From positions 49,539 to 113,538 of the forward strand of contig NAVB01000231.1 in the NCBI GenBank assembly GCA_002179805.1: DNA of 64,000 nt. The letters run 5' to 3'. This document shows positions 38,701 through 49,900 of this stretch, piece after piece (position 1 is the first letter of the stretch; every line of letters begins with the position of its first letter). This DNA is from Acanthamoeba lenticulata. Taxonomy: Eukaryota; Discosea; Longamoebia; Acanthamoebidae. The translations under genes and the position numbers were made by a program. The notes under the pieces were generated by a model, which was given only the letters and a program-made list of their open reading frames with translations, did no database searches and was not told the origin of the DNA.

Positions 38701-39026
38701 GAGGGGAGTCATACCTGGAGGGCACAAAACACGCATGGTGGCGAGTGCTGGTGTTTTTCCTTCGACCCTTCGAACTGCTTGCCTGGTGATGCATGCGCGG
38801 CAACAGACAAATCGATCAGCGTGAGCCAGAAACGCTTGCAGGCAGATAGAGAGAAGGAAACGGAGAGGGAGGGAGTACGGAAAGAATCAAGATGCCACAG
38901 GGCCTGGATCACAACGTTTAAGAAACAGTTGTTGTCGCCAAGAGTGTTGATGAGGCCCTTGAAGTTGTTCTTGGGAGAAGGTACAAAAATCTCTGGTGAA
39001 AAGTAGCTCGGTTGTGAATTGCCCAT
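35795..39026 (-). CDS. USP53/54-like ubiquitin-specific protease
   Basis: Starts at the ATG at 39026 (MGNSQPSYFSPEIFVPSPKN). The Cys box is GLINTLGDNNCFLNVVIQAL, with the candidate catalytic Cys as residue 34 (codon 38925-38927). CVFCALQ, spliced to NLFINYTYSDERMIPPTDLR, is typical of the USP53/54 branch. A Cys pair (TECQCG, near 38040) is the remnant zinc region. The His box is GMIVYYGRHYAAFFHC (His at about 37460), followed by WHIFDDEKIK and WDDVIANCCRAHWQPHILFY. Long low-complexity linkers with a Gln8 run (near 36200) follow. The C-terminal 140 residues (36180-35795) form another conserved-looking globular segment, possibly MATH-like. Both catalytic Cys and His are present, so activity is plausible. 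It is convergent with the C2-PH gene, with 89 nt between stops. Confidence 0.83.
36188..36214 (-). repeat. CAG/CAA repeat encoding poly-Gln in the USP gene
   Basis: On the minus strand a run of CAG and CAA codons encodes eight consecutive Gln residues just after GKAGQ. It is a short imperfect trinucleotide repeat in a linker between the protease core and the C-terminal domain. Confidence 0.7.
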
Positions 39027-39783
39027 TTTGTGTAAGGCTGCAACCCAATGCTTCAATCTAATGCGATTGTCTTGTGCTGTCTCGAATCTCGATTCAGGCG
39101 CACCTGAGCATGGACTCTTCCACTTTTCCTCTTTTTTCACCAAGGCAGCCAAGAAGGAGGCTGCAGGCAACTTGCAAAGGCAACAACCTCAAAGGGGGAG
39201 GGGGGCGTGTCGCCTTCTGGCCAGCTCGTGTGAGTTCTATGTCACACAGGCCCGCCAGCAGAGCGCCCGAATTCGTCTTCCGCGGAGGCCTTTCTTTCCG
39301 TTATTTTCCGCCTTTCCCTTCCCTGCGCTAGCGAGAGATGGTGTCCAAGTCGCTTGTAGACGGGCCGAGAGGACAAAGTCAGGCAACGATGATAAAGCAT
39401 TGAGTGGGCTCAGAGGTGGGATGGTGTATTGGTGAGCGGCGCTTTTCGAGCTGTGCCCACCTGGGCAAACGGTAAGCCAGGCCGTGTTCTCAGAAGTGGG
39501 CTCGCCAGCCCGAACTGTGTGAACACGCAACGTTGAACAAGGCCTGATTCATTATAGAGGGCTCAGGTTAATTCATATAACGCACTTTGGAACAGGCGGG
39601 CAAACGCTTGACTTGGGCCTCGCGTAGCCTCAAGGGCGGTCGCAATTTGGAGAGAAAAATACAACAAAATAAAGAAGACACGACTGCAACCGCCACCCTT
39701 CGTCTTCAAACACACACGAGTCTTCTACGCTCGCTGATTGTTGCTTGTTTGGTTGAGAAGCCTCTAAACAGTCGCTTTTGGAG
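39027..39783. other. Intergenic divergent region, no gene recognised
   Basis: 757 nt between the USP start (-) and the ankyrin-DUF2199 start (+). It contains G-rich and AT-rich stretches and short ORFs without family motifs. It presumably holds both promoters. Confidence 0.5.
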
Positions 39784-42700
39784 ATGGCGGCGCTTGCGGC
39801 CGTAGCTGGAGAGCATTCCCTCTCCGCCCTTCATCGTATCGCCAAAAGCGGTTCGTCTTCTCTTTTCGCCTCCCCCCCCCTCTCAAATGCTCAAGCGCTA
39901 CATTTGCCGCATTTGGCTTTTAGATCTACACTGCACCCCCTCCACAAGGTGAACTTCTAAATCGCCTTAATTGACTACCGGGAACCTCTTCAAAAACTTT
40001 TAAATTTGAAGTAGCGCCGCAAGCACCTAACAATCTTCCCCATTCGGCACGAACAGGCGATGTGAAGGAGCTCAAGGCGGCCCTACGAAAAAGTGGCAAG
40101 GGCTCCATAGATAAAAAAGACGAATGGTACCTCTAATTTTTGATCCAAAAGTTTCAGCTTCGCCCCCAGCTCGCGCGCATTGCGCTGTTCTATCGTTTAA
40201 TTCTCCCATCTCGGCACAGGGAGCAAACACCACTGCATGTGGGTTGCTTCGAGGGTCACTTTGGCGTGGTGAAGGCGCTCGTCAAGGCCAAGTCCAACGT
40301 CAACGCCCGCGACAAGAACAACTGGTAGCGCAACCCCCCCCCCACAACATTTCTTTGCTTTCAACGTCTTGTTGTTGTCGGCGCTCTGAAGGTGGTCTTG
40401 GCATGGCAGGACGCCACTTCATGCCGCCGCGTCGGGTCTGACATCGGACCACGTCAAGGTGTGCGGCCTGCTCCTGGACAAGGGCGCCGATGCGTCGGCC
40501 AAGACCAACGACGGCTCGTGCCCGCTGCACTACTTTGTGCGGATGGACCCCAAGAACGTGACCGAGTTCCACAAGGTGCTCGAGCGCATGGCCGTCGGCG
40601 ACTCCCCCGCCGAGCGCGCGCGCACCGTCAACACCCAGAATCGCCACGGCGAGAGCCCCCTCCACCACGCCGCCATCAAAGGCCGCGAGCACGTACGTTG
40701 ACCCCTTCCTCTTCTCCTCCCCCCCCCCTCCAACCCACGACTCGTGGGCGGCTCAACCCATTTTTCTCTTCAACGCAGGCGGTGCTGTTCCTTCACCACT
40801 TGGGCGCCGACATCAACGTACGACCAATTTTCTTGTTCATATTATTTTATTTTATTTTATTTATTCCATGAGATGAGAGCGCTCATGCGTGTGCGCAAAT
40901 GGGACCTGAACAGTTGAAGAACAAGTACGGGGAGAGCAGTCTCGTCGTGGCCATCCGCTCGGCGCGAGCGGACATGGTGCGCCTCCTCCTGTCCCTCGGC
41001 GGCGACCCCCTCCAGGAGTCCGACGCTGGCGCCCCGCTGGACCTCGCTCGGTACCCCTCGCCCACCCACTTTTGATTATTATTATTATTTTAAAAATATT
41101 TATAGAAAACGAACAAAAAGTGTTTAATAAAAATAGAAATCAACTTACGTTCATTTTAAATTAAACAAAAAATGAAACAGGAGCACCGGCAACGAGGAGA
41201 TCATCAACGCAGTCCAGGAGACCATCGGTACCGCCTTTCTCCTCTCTCGTGCTCTCTTTTTCTTGCCCACGTGGAGGAGTCAGGACTGTTGACCGACCGC
41301 GGCCATGGGTTTACAGAGGAGCGGAAGGGCAATCGGCTGCGTGGCCGGACATCGCGCCCCAACATGACTCCGCGCAGCAACAGCTCCATCGGCGCTCAAG
41401 TGGGCGTACGTGTGCCGCCGCCGCTGCTGCTGCTGCTGCTGCTGCTGCACGAGCCCGTAGGCAGGTCATGACTGATCCTCCCCCATGTGCCGCAGTTGAA
41501 GAAGGCCCACCTGCGAGCACCGTCGGAGGGATCGTTCATGTTCGGGGGCCAAAGCCAGCAGCGGGTCCTCAGCGACTTCAAGAGCGATGACGACGCCGAG
41601 GAGGACGACTCGGATGACGACAGTACGCGCTCCCTTCCCCCGCCTCAGCTCGTGGGGTCCATCCGGACTCACGGCGGCGGCGTGTGGCCAGACGACGATG
41701 ACGAGGACGAGGAGGAGAGCGACGGCGAGGGCGAGGGCGAGTCCGGCGAGAAGGCCTCGTCGCCCGAGGTCGAGTCCCGCAGCGCCCACGGCTTCGGGTT
41801 CATCGTGCCCGGCGACGACAACGGCGAGCAGTCCAACGACGGCGATGCGGCCGCCAAGGCCGCCGACGACCATGCGTGCCACGAGAAGAAGGCGCGTGAC
41901 TCTCTCTTCCTCTCTTTCGCCCGTCCAAGTGCTGACGTCAGCAGCGCCGTTACGACGACAGGGGGTGCCGTGCACGTTGTGCTCGACGCTCATCCGGCAT
42001 CCCAAGATTGAGGTCAAGCCGAAGAGCGCGTCCCACAACAGCGGCGCGAAGGAGGGCGGCGGTGACGACAAGGCGTCCGGCAAGCGGTACCACTTCCACG
42101 CGCGGTGTCCGGCCGAGTGGGAGGAGGGCAACGGGGCGGCCGCCTCCGACGGCAGCGACAAGGGCAAGCCGCGCAAGGGCTGGCGATGGGTGCGCAGCGC
42201 AGCCCACCCGAGCCCCAGCGAGCTCTGGAACATCAACTCCAACCAGCTGTACGCCTCCCTTTCCATTGGCGGTCGCAGCAGCAGCAGCAGCACAGCTGAT
42301 GAGAGACGATGTGGTGGGGCGGCCAGATCATTGGATTTGTGTATTATTGTGAAATCGGCGGAGGAGAGCGAGAGGGAGGGCGACGAGGAGGGCGGCGCAG
42401 CGGACCGCCGGAAGTACTTTGTGCGGGGGCTCATCCATATCCCGACGCTGGCGTCGGCCTCGTCGTCGTCGGCCCGGGACGACAAGCTCGGCGAGGGCGA
42501 GGGTGAGGGCCTCACGTGGGGCGTGTGGGTCCGGGTAAGCGAGGACGCCTTCAAGTGGCTCGTCACCAACTGGGACAAGGAGGGGCGCGAGCACGACGAC
42601 AAGGCCAAGGGTTCGTTTGTCCCGTTCTACCCCGTCTCATCATCGGGCGGCTGCATGGGCTGAGCCTTTTCCTCTTCCCCAAATCGCGCAGGGCTCACGG

Positions 42701-42897
42701 GGGAGATTGCGACGCGCTTGCCGACCTACCTGAAGGACACGCTGGGCCTCAAAGTGCAGCTCAAGGTGCAGCCAGCGGGCCGGCGACCCACGCTCGTGGT
42801 GCTCGACGCCCACCCGCTGGCGGCGCAGCAGAAGAACGGCATCACGCGAAAGAAGCTCCTCCAGACCGTCCACGCCATCCAAGACGCCACCATGTAG
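39784..42897 (+). CDS. Ankyrin-repeat protein with C-terminal DUF2199 domain
   Basis: Exon 1 (MAALAAVAGEHSLSALHRIA) splices to GDVKELKAALRKSGKG. Ankyrin repeats follow across short exons: REQTPLHVGCFEGHFGVVKA (near 40225), VKVCGLLLDKGADASAKTND, RHGESPLHHAAIKGREH, AVLFLHHLGADIN and SLVVAIRSARADMVRLLLSL. An acidic Ser/Asp/Glu linker (41580-41880) leads to a Cys pair (GVPCTLCSTLIRHP, near 41965). DUF2199 signatures come next: RGLIHIPTL, LTWGVWVRVSEDAFKWLVTN (near 42515), LTGEIATRLPTYLKDTLGLK and VVLDAHPLAAQQKNGIT. The stop is TAG at 42895. DUF2199 has no known function and is mostly bacterial, so the eukaryotic fusion to ankyrin repeats is unusual. The internal repeat-exon boundaries are approximate. 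Confidence 0.82.
41414..41449 (+). repeat. CCG/CTG trinucleotide repeat in an intron of the ankyrin-DUF2199 gene
   Basis: Several GCC/CCG triplets run into about eight CTG units. They lie between a GTACGT donor near 41405 and the acceptor before TTGAAGAAGGCC, so the tract is intronic rather than coding. Confidence 0.65.
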
Positions 42898-43013
42898 CCC
42901 TTTCCCCTTCCCAGCCGTGTCGTCTTCCCTCGTCATAAACATAAAAAATAAATCATAACAACAAAGTAAATGTTTTCTGCTCGCCTGAGAAAAGAAAGGA
43001 ACATGGAAAGGAC

Positions 43014-46000
43014 TTAGTTGGCGGCCTTCTTGGGCGGGTTCTGCTTCTTGGCGCCAGCGCCGGCGGGCTTGGGCTTGTTGGCGGCGGGCTTCTTCTCGAC
43101 CTTCTTCTTCTCGCCGCCAAAGGTGAAGACGGGCTTGAGCGGCACGGCAGCGCCCTTCTTGTTGTCGTGGTCCGGCGCATCGGCAGCCGAGGCCGAGTAG
43201 ATGGTGAGGCTCTCCAGGCCCAGCTGCTCCTGCAGGAACGCCCGGTGGGCTTCGAGCAGCGCCAGCTGGTCGAATGGCGCCACGAGGTTGAACGCCGCTG
43301 GGCCGTCGGCCTTGATCCGGTTGGGCATGTCGGCCACCAGGTTCATGATCTTCTTGCTGTCGGCCTTGAGGCTTGCGTCGCCCTTGAGCGCGTCGGCCAC
43401 CTGCTTCTTGAAGTCCGGCTCGAACTCGCCCGTGGCCGAGTTGAACAGGGGCACGAGCGCCTTGATGGCCTTCTGGTGCCACAGCGGGAACTCGTCGCTC
43501 ACGTAGACGAACCCGTGCGCTGTGTCCACAAACTGCTCGCGCGTGTTCTGCACCCGCAGGCGGAACGTGTGCAGCACCTCCTGCAGGAACTCGTTCTGCG
43601 CCAGCAGGGCCTCGTCCACGGCGCCCGCCGTCGGCCACGACGTCTGTCGCACAGAGCCCTTGCGGCCGAGCAGGTCGCGGCTGGTCCAGATGTAGTCGCA
43701 GTAGTGCGGGCAGATCGGCGCCAGCAGGATGGTCTGCACCTCGATGAACCGCTCCACCAGCTGCTTGTTCATGTGCTTTTCAGCCAGACGGTAGTTGTCG
43801 CGCGCCGACTGCAGATTCCAGAAGCCGGTGAGAAGGGCCTCGCGGAACTTCATGCGCTCGTAGTTGGTCTCCGTGAGCGCGATGGCCCGGTTGATCTCGC
43901 TCTCGAACACGTGGTCAAAGAAGCTCGACGGCGCGCCCTCGCGCAGGTTGCCCGCCGCGATGGCCGCCAGCGTCTCCTTGATCCAGTCGATCTGCGTGTA
44001 GAGCCTCAGCACGCCCGTGTCGACGGTGTCCTCGAGGAAGTTGGCGTCCTCGGTGGTGTCACCCGAGTCGGCCAGCGTGAAGCGCATGCCGTCGACCGAG
44101 TACTTGGCCATCGCCTCCCGCAGCGTGAGGAAGTTGCCCGTGGACTTGGACATCTTCTCGCCGTTGAGCAGGATGTGGCCGTTGGCTCGCACGCCGCGCG
44201 GGCAGCGCTCCTTGGGGAAGAAGGCCGCGTGGTTGTAGAGGAAGAACGTCAAGTGGTTCGGCACCAGGTCCTTGCCCGACACGCGCAGATCCAGCGGGTA
44301 CCAGTACTCAAACTCGCGGCGCAGGGTCTTGAGCGTGTCGGCCGCAATGGTCGAGTCGGCCGGGATCTCGTTGGCGCGCCCAAAGATAAAGTCCCACACG
44401 CCGTTGGTCAGCTGCTCGGCCTTGATCCCCGCCGGGCCCACGACCGATCCGTCGAGCGTGCCGGCCTGCAGGAGGTGGGCCACCGTGTAGTAGGCCATGT
44501 AGATCGTCGAGTCGGAGAGGGACTCGATGAGGTACTGCGTGTCCCACGGCAGCTTGGTCCCGAGGCCGTAGCTGCGGGAGCAGGCCCACTCGCGCAGCCA
44601 GTCGAGGGTCTTCTCAAACTGGTGGCGGGTCTCAGTGCCGTAGGTGTCCATGTCGCCCAGGATGGCCTCCACCTGGGCGCGCCACTCGGGCTCGCCGTAG
44701 GCGATGTACCACTGGTCGGTGAGCGCGCACACGCACTTGTCGCCCGAGCGCGAGATCACCGTCTCGGCGGGCTCGCTGTAGACAACGGCCAGTCCCGCGT
44801 CGATCAGCTCCTTCTTGATCAGCGGCTTGGCGTCCTGCACCTTCCTGTTCTCGCGAGAGTTGGCCCAGCATTAATAATTGCTTGAAAGAAATAAATAATC
44901 AATTGTTTCATCCTCGGCAAGAGGTCGTTACGTACATGCCAGCGTGGGCGCCGACCTTCATGACACCGTCGTAGAAGCCCTTGAGGTAGACGCGGTCCTT
45001 GGCGATGGTGAGCTTGTCCTTGTCGTTCTGGCTGGCAATCTTGAGCTCGTGGTAGAGCTTGACCGCGGCCGTGTCGCCGTACTCGGGGATGTCGATGATG
45101 GGCACCACCTCGAAGGGCAGCACCATCTCGTCGCTCACGTTGTACTTGGCCCGGAAGGGCTGTTTGTTCTTGAGGTCCATCAAGGCGGCATAGTCGTCCG
45201 GCGCGTCGCTGGGTACGCTGGTGACCACGCCGGTGCCCTTCTCGAGCGAGACCGTGAGCATGGGCAGCACGTAGATGGCCTCGTAGCTGGCCAGCGGTGC
45301 GCGCAGCTTGAGCCCGATGAGGTCCTGCCCGGTGAGCTCCACAAGGCACACGTGCTTGCCAAACTGCTTCGAGTGGCCCTGGAAGCTCAGGTCTGCTCAT
45401 AATACCCCGTCCATCCCACACAGAGCTCGTCAGACATGCGCTCATCAAGCGAGGGGAATGTAGAGTAATGGTTACTCTTGGCGGCCTGCTCGCCACAGAT
45501 GAAGACGTCGGTGTCGTTGATCTCATAGGCGCCGTAGGTGCCCGTCGGGAGCACGAAGCAGTTGGTCTGCCCGTACATGGTCTCCGGTCGCAGGGTGGCC
45601 GGCACGAGGTAGACCTTCTTGCCCTCGAGCACCTTCATCTTCTCGGGCAGCGGGCCCAGCACCTCCTGCTTGATCAGCGTGTACTCCTGCGGCAGCACGC
45701 CCTCGCCCTTGGCACGATCGTGATCAGCGCAAGGCTGGCCGTCCAGCGGCGAGTAGATGGAATATCTAATGAAGACGCCGCATGAGTAAGTAAATGGATT
45801 GTATTTTGTTTAATAAATTATTGAAAAAATTTTAGAATGTAGTTGGTTTTTACGTTTTAAATTATAATTTTGAATTAAGAAGGCTTACCGCTTGCCGAAC
45901 TGGACCTTGCCCTGGGCCTTGAGGTTCTCGAACTGCCAGCGGACGAAGGAGTCGTAGTAGGGGTTGACGTCGGTGGTGATGAACGTGCGGCGCCAGTCAA

Positions 46001-46809
46001 TGCACGCGCCCATGTCCTTGAGGTCCTCAATAGCGAAGGGCGGGAAGTAGTAGAGCCAGTGCTGGGCATCGGCGAACTTGGCGATCTCGCTCTCCGGCAC
46101 TCCCATCTCCTGCATGATCTCCCACTGGTACTTGTCACGACCGCCGCTCTTGGCCTTGGCCTTGGACTAGAGAATAGAAGCGTTGCTGCATTAGCACATG
46201 CATACAACCATAAAAATAAGCGGTGTCACTAGCATTTTTTACCTTGGCAGAGTGGAAGACGGTAGGATCGGCCTTCTGCTTCTCGGCAGCCGGCGCCTGG
46301 CTCACCTCACCTGTTGCAATTGTTTGGCATCAGCATAAATTACCTTCAATAATCAACAAAATCGAGTGCCAATTCGTACCCTCCTGGGCCTCTACTGGCT
46401 CAGGGAACTTGGGCGGGCAACCGAACGCCTCGATCTCGCGTTTGATCTTGTCGGCACAAGCCTTGATGGGCATGCCAGTGCAATGGAAGCCAAAGGGGAA
46501 GAGGACGCGCTTGCCCTTGAGCCTCTGGAAGCCGGCAGCGAACTCGGCTTTCGAGACCGTGAACGTGTGGCCCAGGTGGAGGCGGCCGTTCATGTACGGG
46601 TAAGGGAACGTGACCATGAACTTGGGATCAACTGGCTCTCCCTCCTTGGGCGCATCGGTCTCCCACAGCTTCTCTTCCTCCCACTTCTTGGCGATTTCCT
46701 TCTCAATCGTAATCAGAAAATCGCGCTTGGCGTGCGACTTGGGCTTCGCGGCTTTGGACGAATCGTCCACGGCGGCCACATCTACAGGGGTCGTTGTTGA
46801 TGCCTCCAT
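43014..46809 (-). CDS. Cytosolic leucyl-tRNA synthetase
   Basis: Six exons (46809-46380, 46310-46243, 46166-45889, 45765-45476, 45392-44936, 44844-43014) sum to 1118 codons. Class I signatures are intact: [16 protein letters not shown] (HIGH) and [11 protein letters not shown] (KMSKS). The CP1 editing domain has [19 protein letters not shown] and [19 protein letters not shown] with the conserved Asp. Substrate-site blocks include [42 protein letters not shown] and [18 protein letters not shown]. These are archaeal/eukaryotic-type LeuRS features; the enzyme charges tRNA-Leu with leucine in the cytosol. The C-terminus ends in a Lys/Pro/Ala-rich tail ([20 protein letters not shown]...). The start at 46809 gives [20 protein letters not shown]. 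Large parts are nearly identical in DNA to the inverted paralogue at 9677-13107. Confidence 0.96.
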
Positions 46810-46947
46810 CGTCGGGTTGTGTGTGGGTGTGAAGAGAGCGAGATGGACACGAATTATGAAGCTGCAAGCGAGGGCCTTTGTGGGAACGTAACTCCGGAAA
46901 TAACTGAGAAACAACATGAAGGAAATCATCACACACGCCAACACGCC

Positions 46948-49900
46948 TCACACGTGCTCCCCCTGTGCGGCTGTGCTGGCTTCGTTCGGCCCTTCACCTT
47001 GAAGCTCGTCGCTGTGGTGGTTGGTGTGGTTTGCTTCGGTCCCTTCTTCTTCTATCTCCGTCGCCTGCTCGACAGAGCTGCCCTCACTGGCAGCTACGTA
47101 CGCGCCCGTGACCACAACGCCACCAGCCTCGGCGCTGTTGGCTCTGCTTGCCATGATCGCGGCAAGATCCGGCAACGAGACGACGTGCTCGAGCGACTCC
47201 GACCGTATTCGCTGGTGGCCGAATGAGGGACTGCGCACGCGTGTCGGGGCCTCCTTCTGCACCCCCTCTGCGGCAGCCACCGTTTCGGCCACTTCGGCCA
47301 GTCCTGTGAGGGCGAGCTTGCGCAAGTTGCTCTCCGAGTTGGTTCGCTTCTGGCCCGCGACCCACGCCTCACGCGGTTTGCGCGGGCTCTGGGGCGCCAT
47401 CCGCTGACTGCTGGGCGACCGCTGGTCCAGATACAGCCCATTGCCCGGGCCTGCTCACAAACACGACCGGTGAGTGAGAACCACTGTAGTGGAAGGGTGG
47501 TTTGTCGGTGCTTGCAAGAGGGGAACATACCAACAGCTTTGTTGAGGGCGTGGATCCAGTCCTTGAATGAGGCAGCTGTGTCCGCGTAGAGTACGTAGAT
47601 TCGAGTTGGCGAGACGATGTCAAACGAGTGGGGCTTCTTGGCCGTCTCGCTCTTCCGGATGCTGCACTCGGTCAAGTCGATGACGCCGGCTGGCTGGTTG
47701 TCGCCCCGCACTTTGTAATAGTAGAGCATGGTCGTCTTGAGCACGAACCAGCGCTTCGACCAAGCCTTGGAGATCTTGCTGCGGTGGTTGAGGTAGCCCT
47801 CGCGGTATTGCGACTTCTTCTTCTTGGCCTGCGCGTGTGGTGCAGATTGAAAACGTGAACAACCTCGCCGTTGGCCAACCAAAGGTAATGTAAGAGGCAC
47901 ATACCACGCCTTGCCAGGGTCGCCACGGGTTGGCCGGGACGGGGCCCTTCCTCTGTATGGTTCGCTGACTCGCGCTCCGCACGGAGCGTGGCGAGTTGAA
48001 GCCGTTGGGCGACCCCGGGACAGGCATCAACGCTCTCGCGGCTTCCAGGCGAGCCACCTCGCCCAAGTTGGCGAACGTCTTCTTGATATACTTAAGTTTC
48101 GTCCACTCCTCTCTCGTTGTTCTGTATCAATTCGATTGTCAAATACGCAGCGCGTCAAGTAAAAGTTTCCTCTTAGGAAGGGCCATACCGATCGCTGTGC
48201 GGTCCAGGACGCTTTCCCTCAAACTCGGGCGGCACCGAGTACTCCCAGATCTCATTGGCCTTCTTGTTGCCCATCTCGAGCATGAACTGTTGGATGCTCA
48301 AGTGAGTTGGTGCTGTTATCAGAGGAAGAAGGCCTCGATAGATGTGGCGCACCTTGATGGTCTCTTGGTCCCACAGATCAAGCTCGATCGACCGCACTTT
48401 GGAGATGTGCACACCTAGCGAGCGGTGGATGCCGGAGCACTCGATGCACAGATAGAGGCCCAAGTTGATGGAGACCCAGCGCGGGTCCTTCTCGGCGCAA
48501 TCGGCGCACGTCGAGTTTTCTGGCTCGGCCAGCGCGTCTAGCAGCGCCTGCGGCCTGAGCACCCTGTCGTCCGGCGGCATCTCATCGGAGCCGCTTGAAG
48601 TCGTTGACTGTCAGCGGCCTGCGATCTGCGGGGTGCAAGCATCGGGCGGGGGCGTGGAGGGATGGGGCATGCCTGTTTTCGAAACTGTCGTCGCTGGCAG
48701 TCATCAACTGAGACTGACCACGATCTAGCCGCGGATCGGGCACGACAGAGGTGGACATAGCGCGAGGCCTGAGCAAGGCCGATGGTGACGAGCTCTTCTT
48801 GAAGTTGCTCAATAGCGACTCGATGACCCCTCGCAGAGCACTCATCCACATGGCCAAGTCGTTGGCTGTACAGGGGCGTCAGCACGCTTTGAGAACGCGA
48901 TGAAGCGCCTGCGGCAACGAACCGTTTTCGGCCTGCAGATGGAAGGCCGAGTTGGGCATGACGATGTCGAAGCAGTGGGCGACGGGATCAATGATCTTCA
49001 CCGAGCTTGTCAGCAGGTTTTCGACCTCGAGCGGCATTGTGTCCTGCAGAGGCAAGTTCAGCATCCTGCCTGGACGGCCAAGTGGTCAAGGGTCAAGGGA
49101 CAACAGGGAACACGCACGCTTGCTTGCTTGTAGAAGTAGATCGAGTCCGCTCTGAGAACAGCCCACACGCGCTTGCCAGACTTACTCGATGACTTGCGCT
49201 TGTTGAGGAACCCCTCACAAATCACGCCCGAAGCGACTTCGGCTTGCCTCTTCTCAATCAGGGCTTCGCTTGGGCTCTTGCCAAGCGCACGCTCCGTGTT
49301 GTGGTGGCGCGGAGAGGCCTGCTGCCTCGGGGACGGCGGTAGCAGCAGCGTCTCGCCCTCGGTACCTGCCTCGGTACGGGACGTCTCCATGTCGGATCCC
49401 AGGATGGAGGCGTCCGACATGGCCTCGGCCAGCATTCTTGGGGGAAAGGGGGGGGGGGAGGTGTGAATTCCTGCTCTGCAAGAGAATTGTTCATGGGGGT
49501 GGGTCATGGACACACCGTCCGCTGGCTTGCCGGATGCTGAAGATCCAGTTGCGCATCTCTTCGGCGTTCTCTGCCAGCACGAGGATCGACTGCTCGGGTG
49601 TGGCCACTTCGAAGCAGAGCTTCTTGTCCTCGAACCGATCCGACGCTTTGGCGCTGCACTGAAGCAGTTTGATAGTCGTTTGCGGTTTCGCTCTGTTGCC
49701 CGGGTAGGTCTGTGAGATTCTGCCTAATAACCGACTCAACGCTGACTGACGTACCCCACACGGGCCTCGTTCTTAGTCTTGAAGATAAACAAGTGGTCGC
49801 GGTTGAGCACAAACCATCGCTTGCGCCACTCCTTCCACACTTTGGAGTGGCTCATGGTCAAGAGGGAGCCCTCCATGATCGTGAGGTTGGTGAATGATCG

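Noticed and set aside
39009..39026. N-myristoylation of the USP protein (MGNSQPS)
   Set aside because: Gly2 is present, but residue 6 is Pro instead of the preferred Ser/Thr, so the signal is weak.
41414..41449. CTG repeat as a coding poly-Leu or poly-Ala tract
   Set aside because: It lies between a GTACGT donor and a CAG acceptor, so it is intronic.
43167..44885. 572-codon ORF antisense to LeuRS (and a similar 390-codon ORF at 11845-13017)
   Set aside because: GC-rich codon bias leaves the opposite frame open; composition is Leu/Arg/Val/His-rich with no family motif, and it appears in both copies only because the sense strands are homologous.
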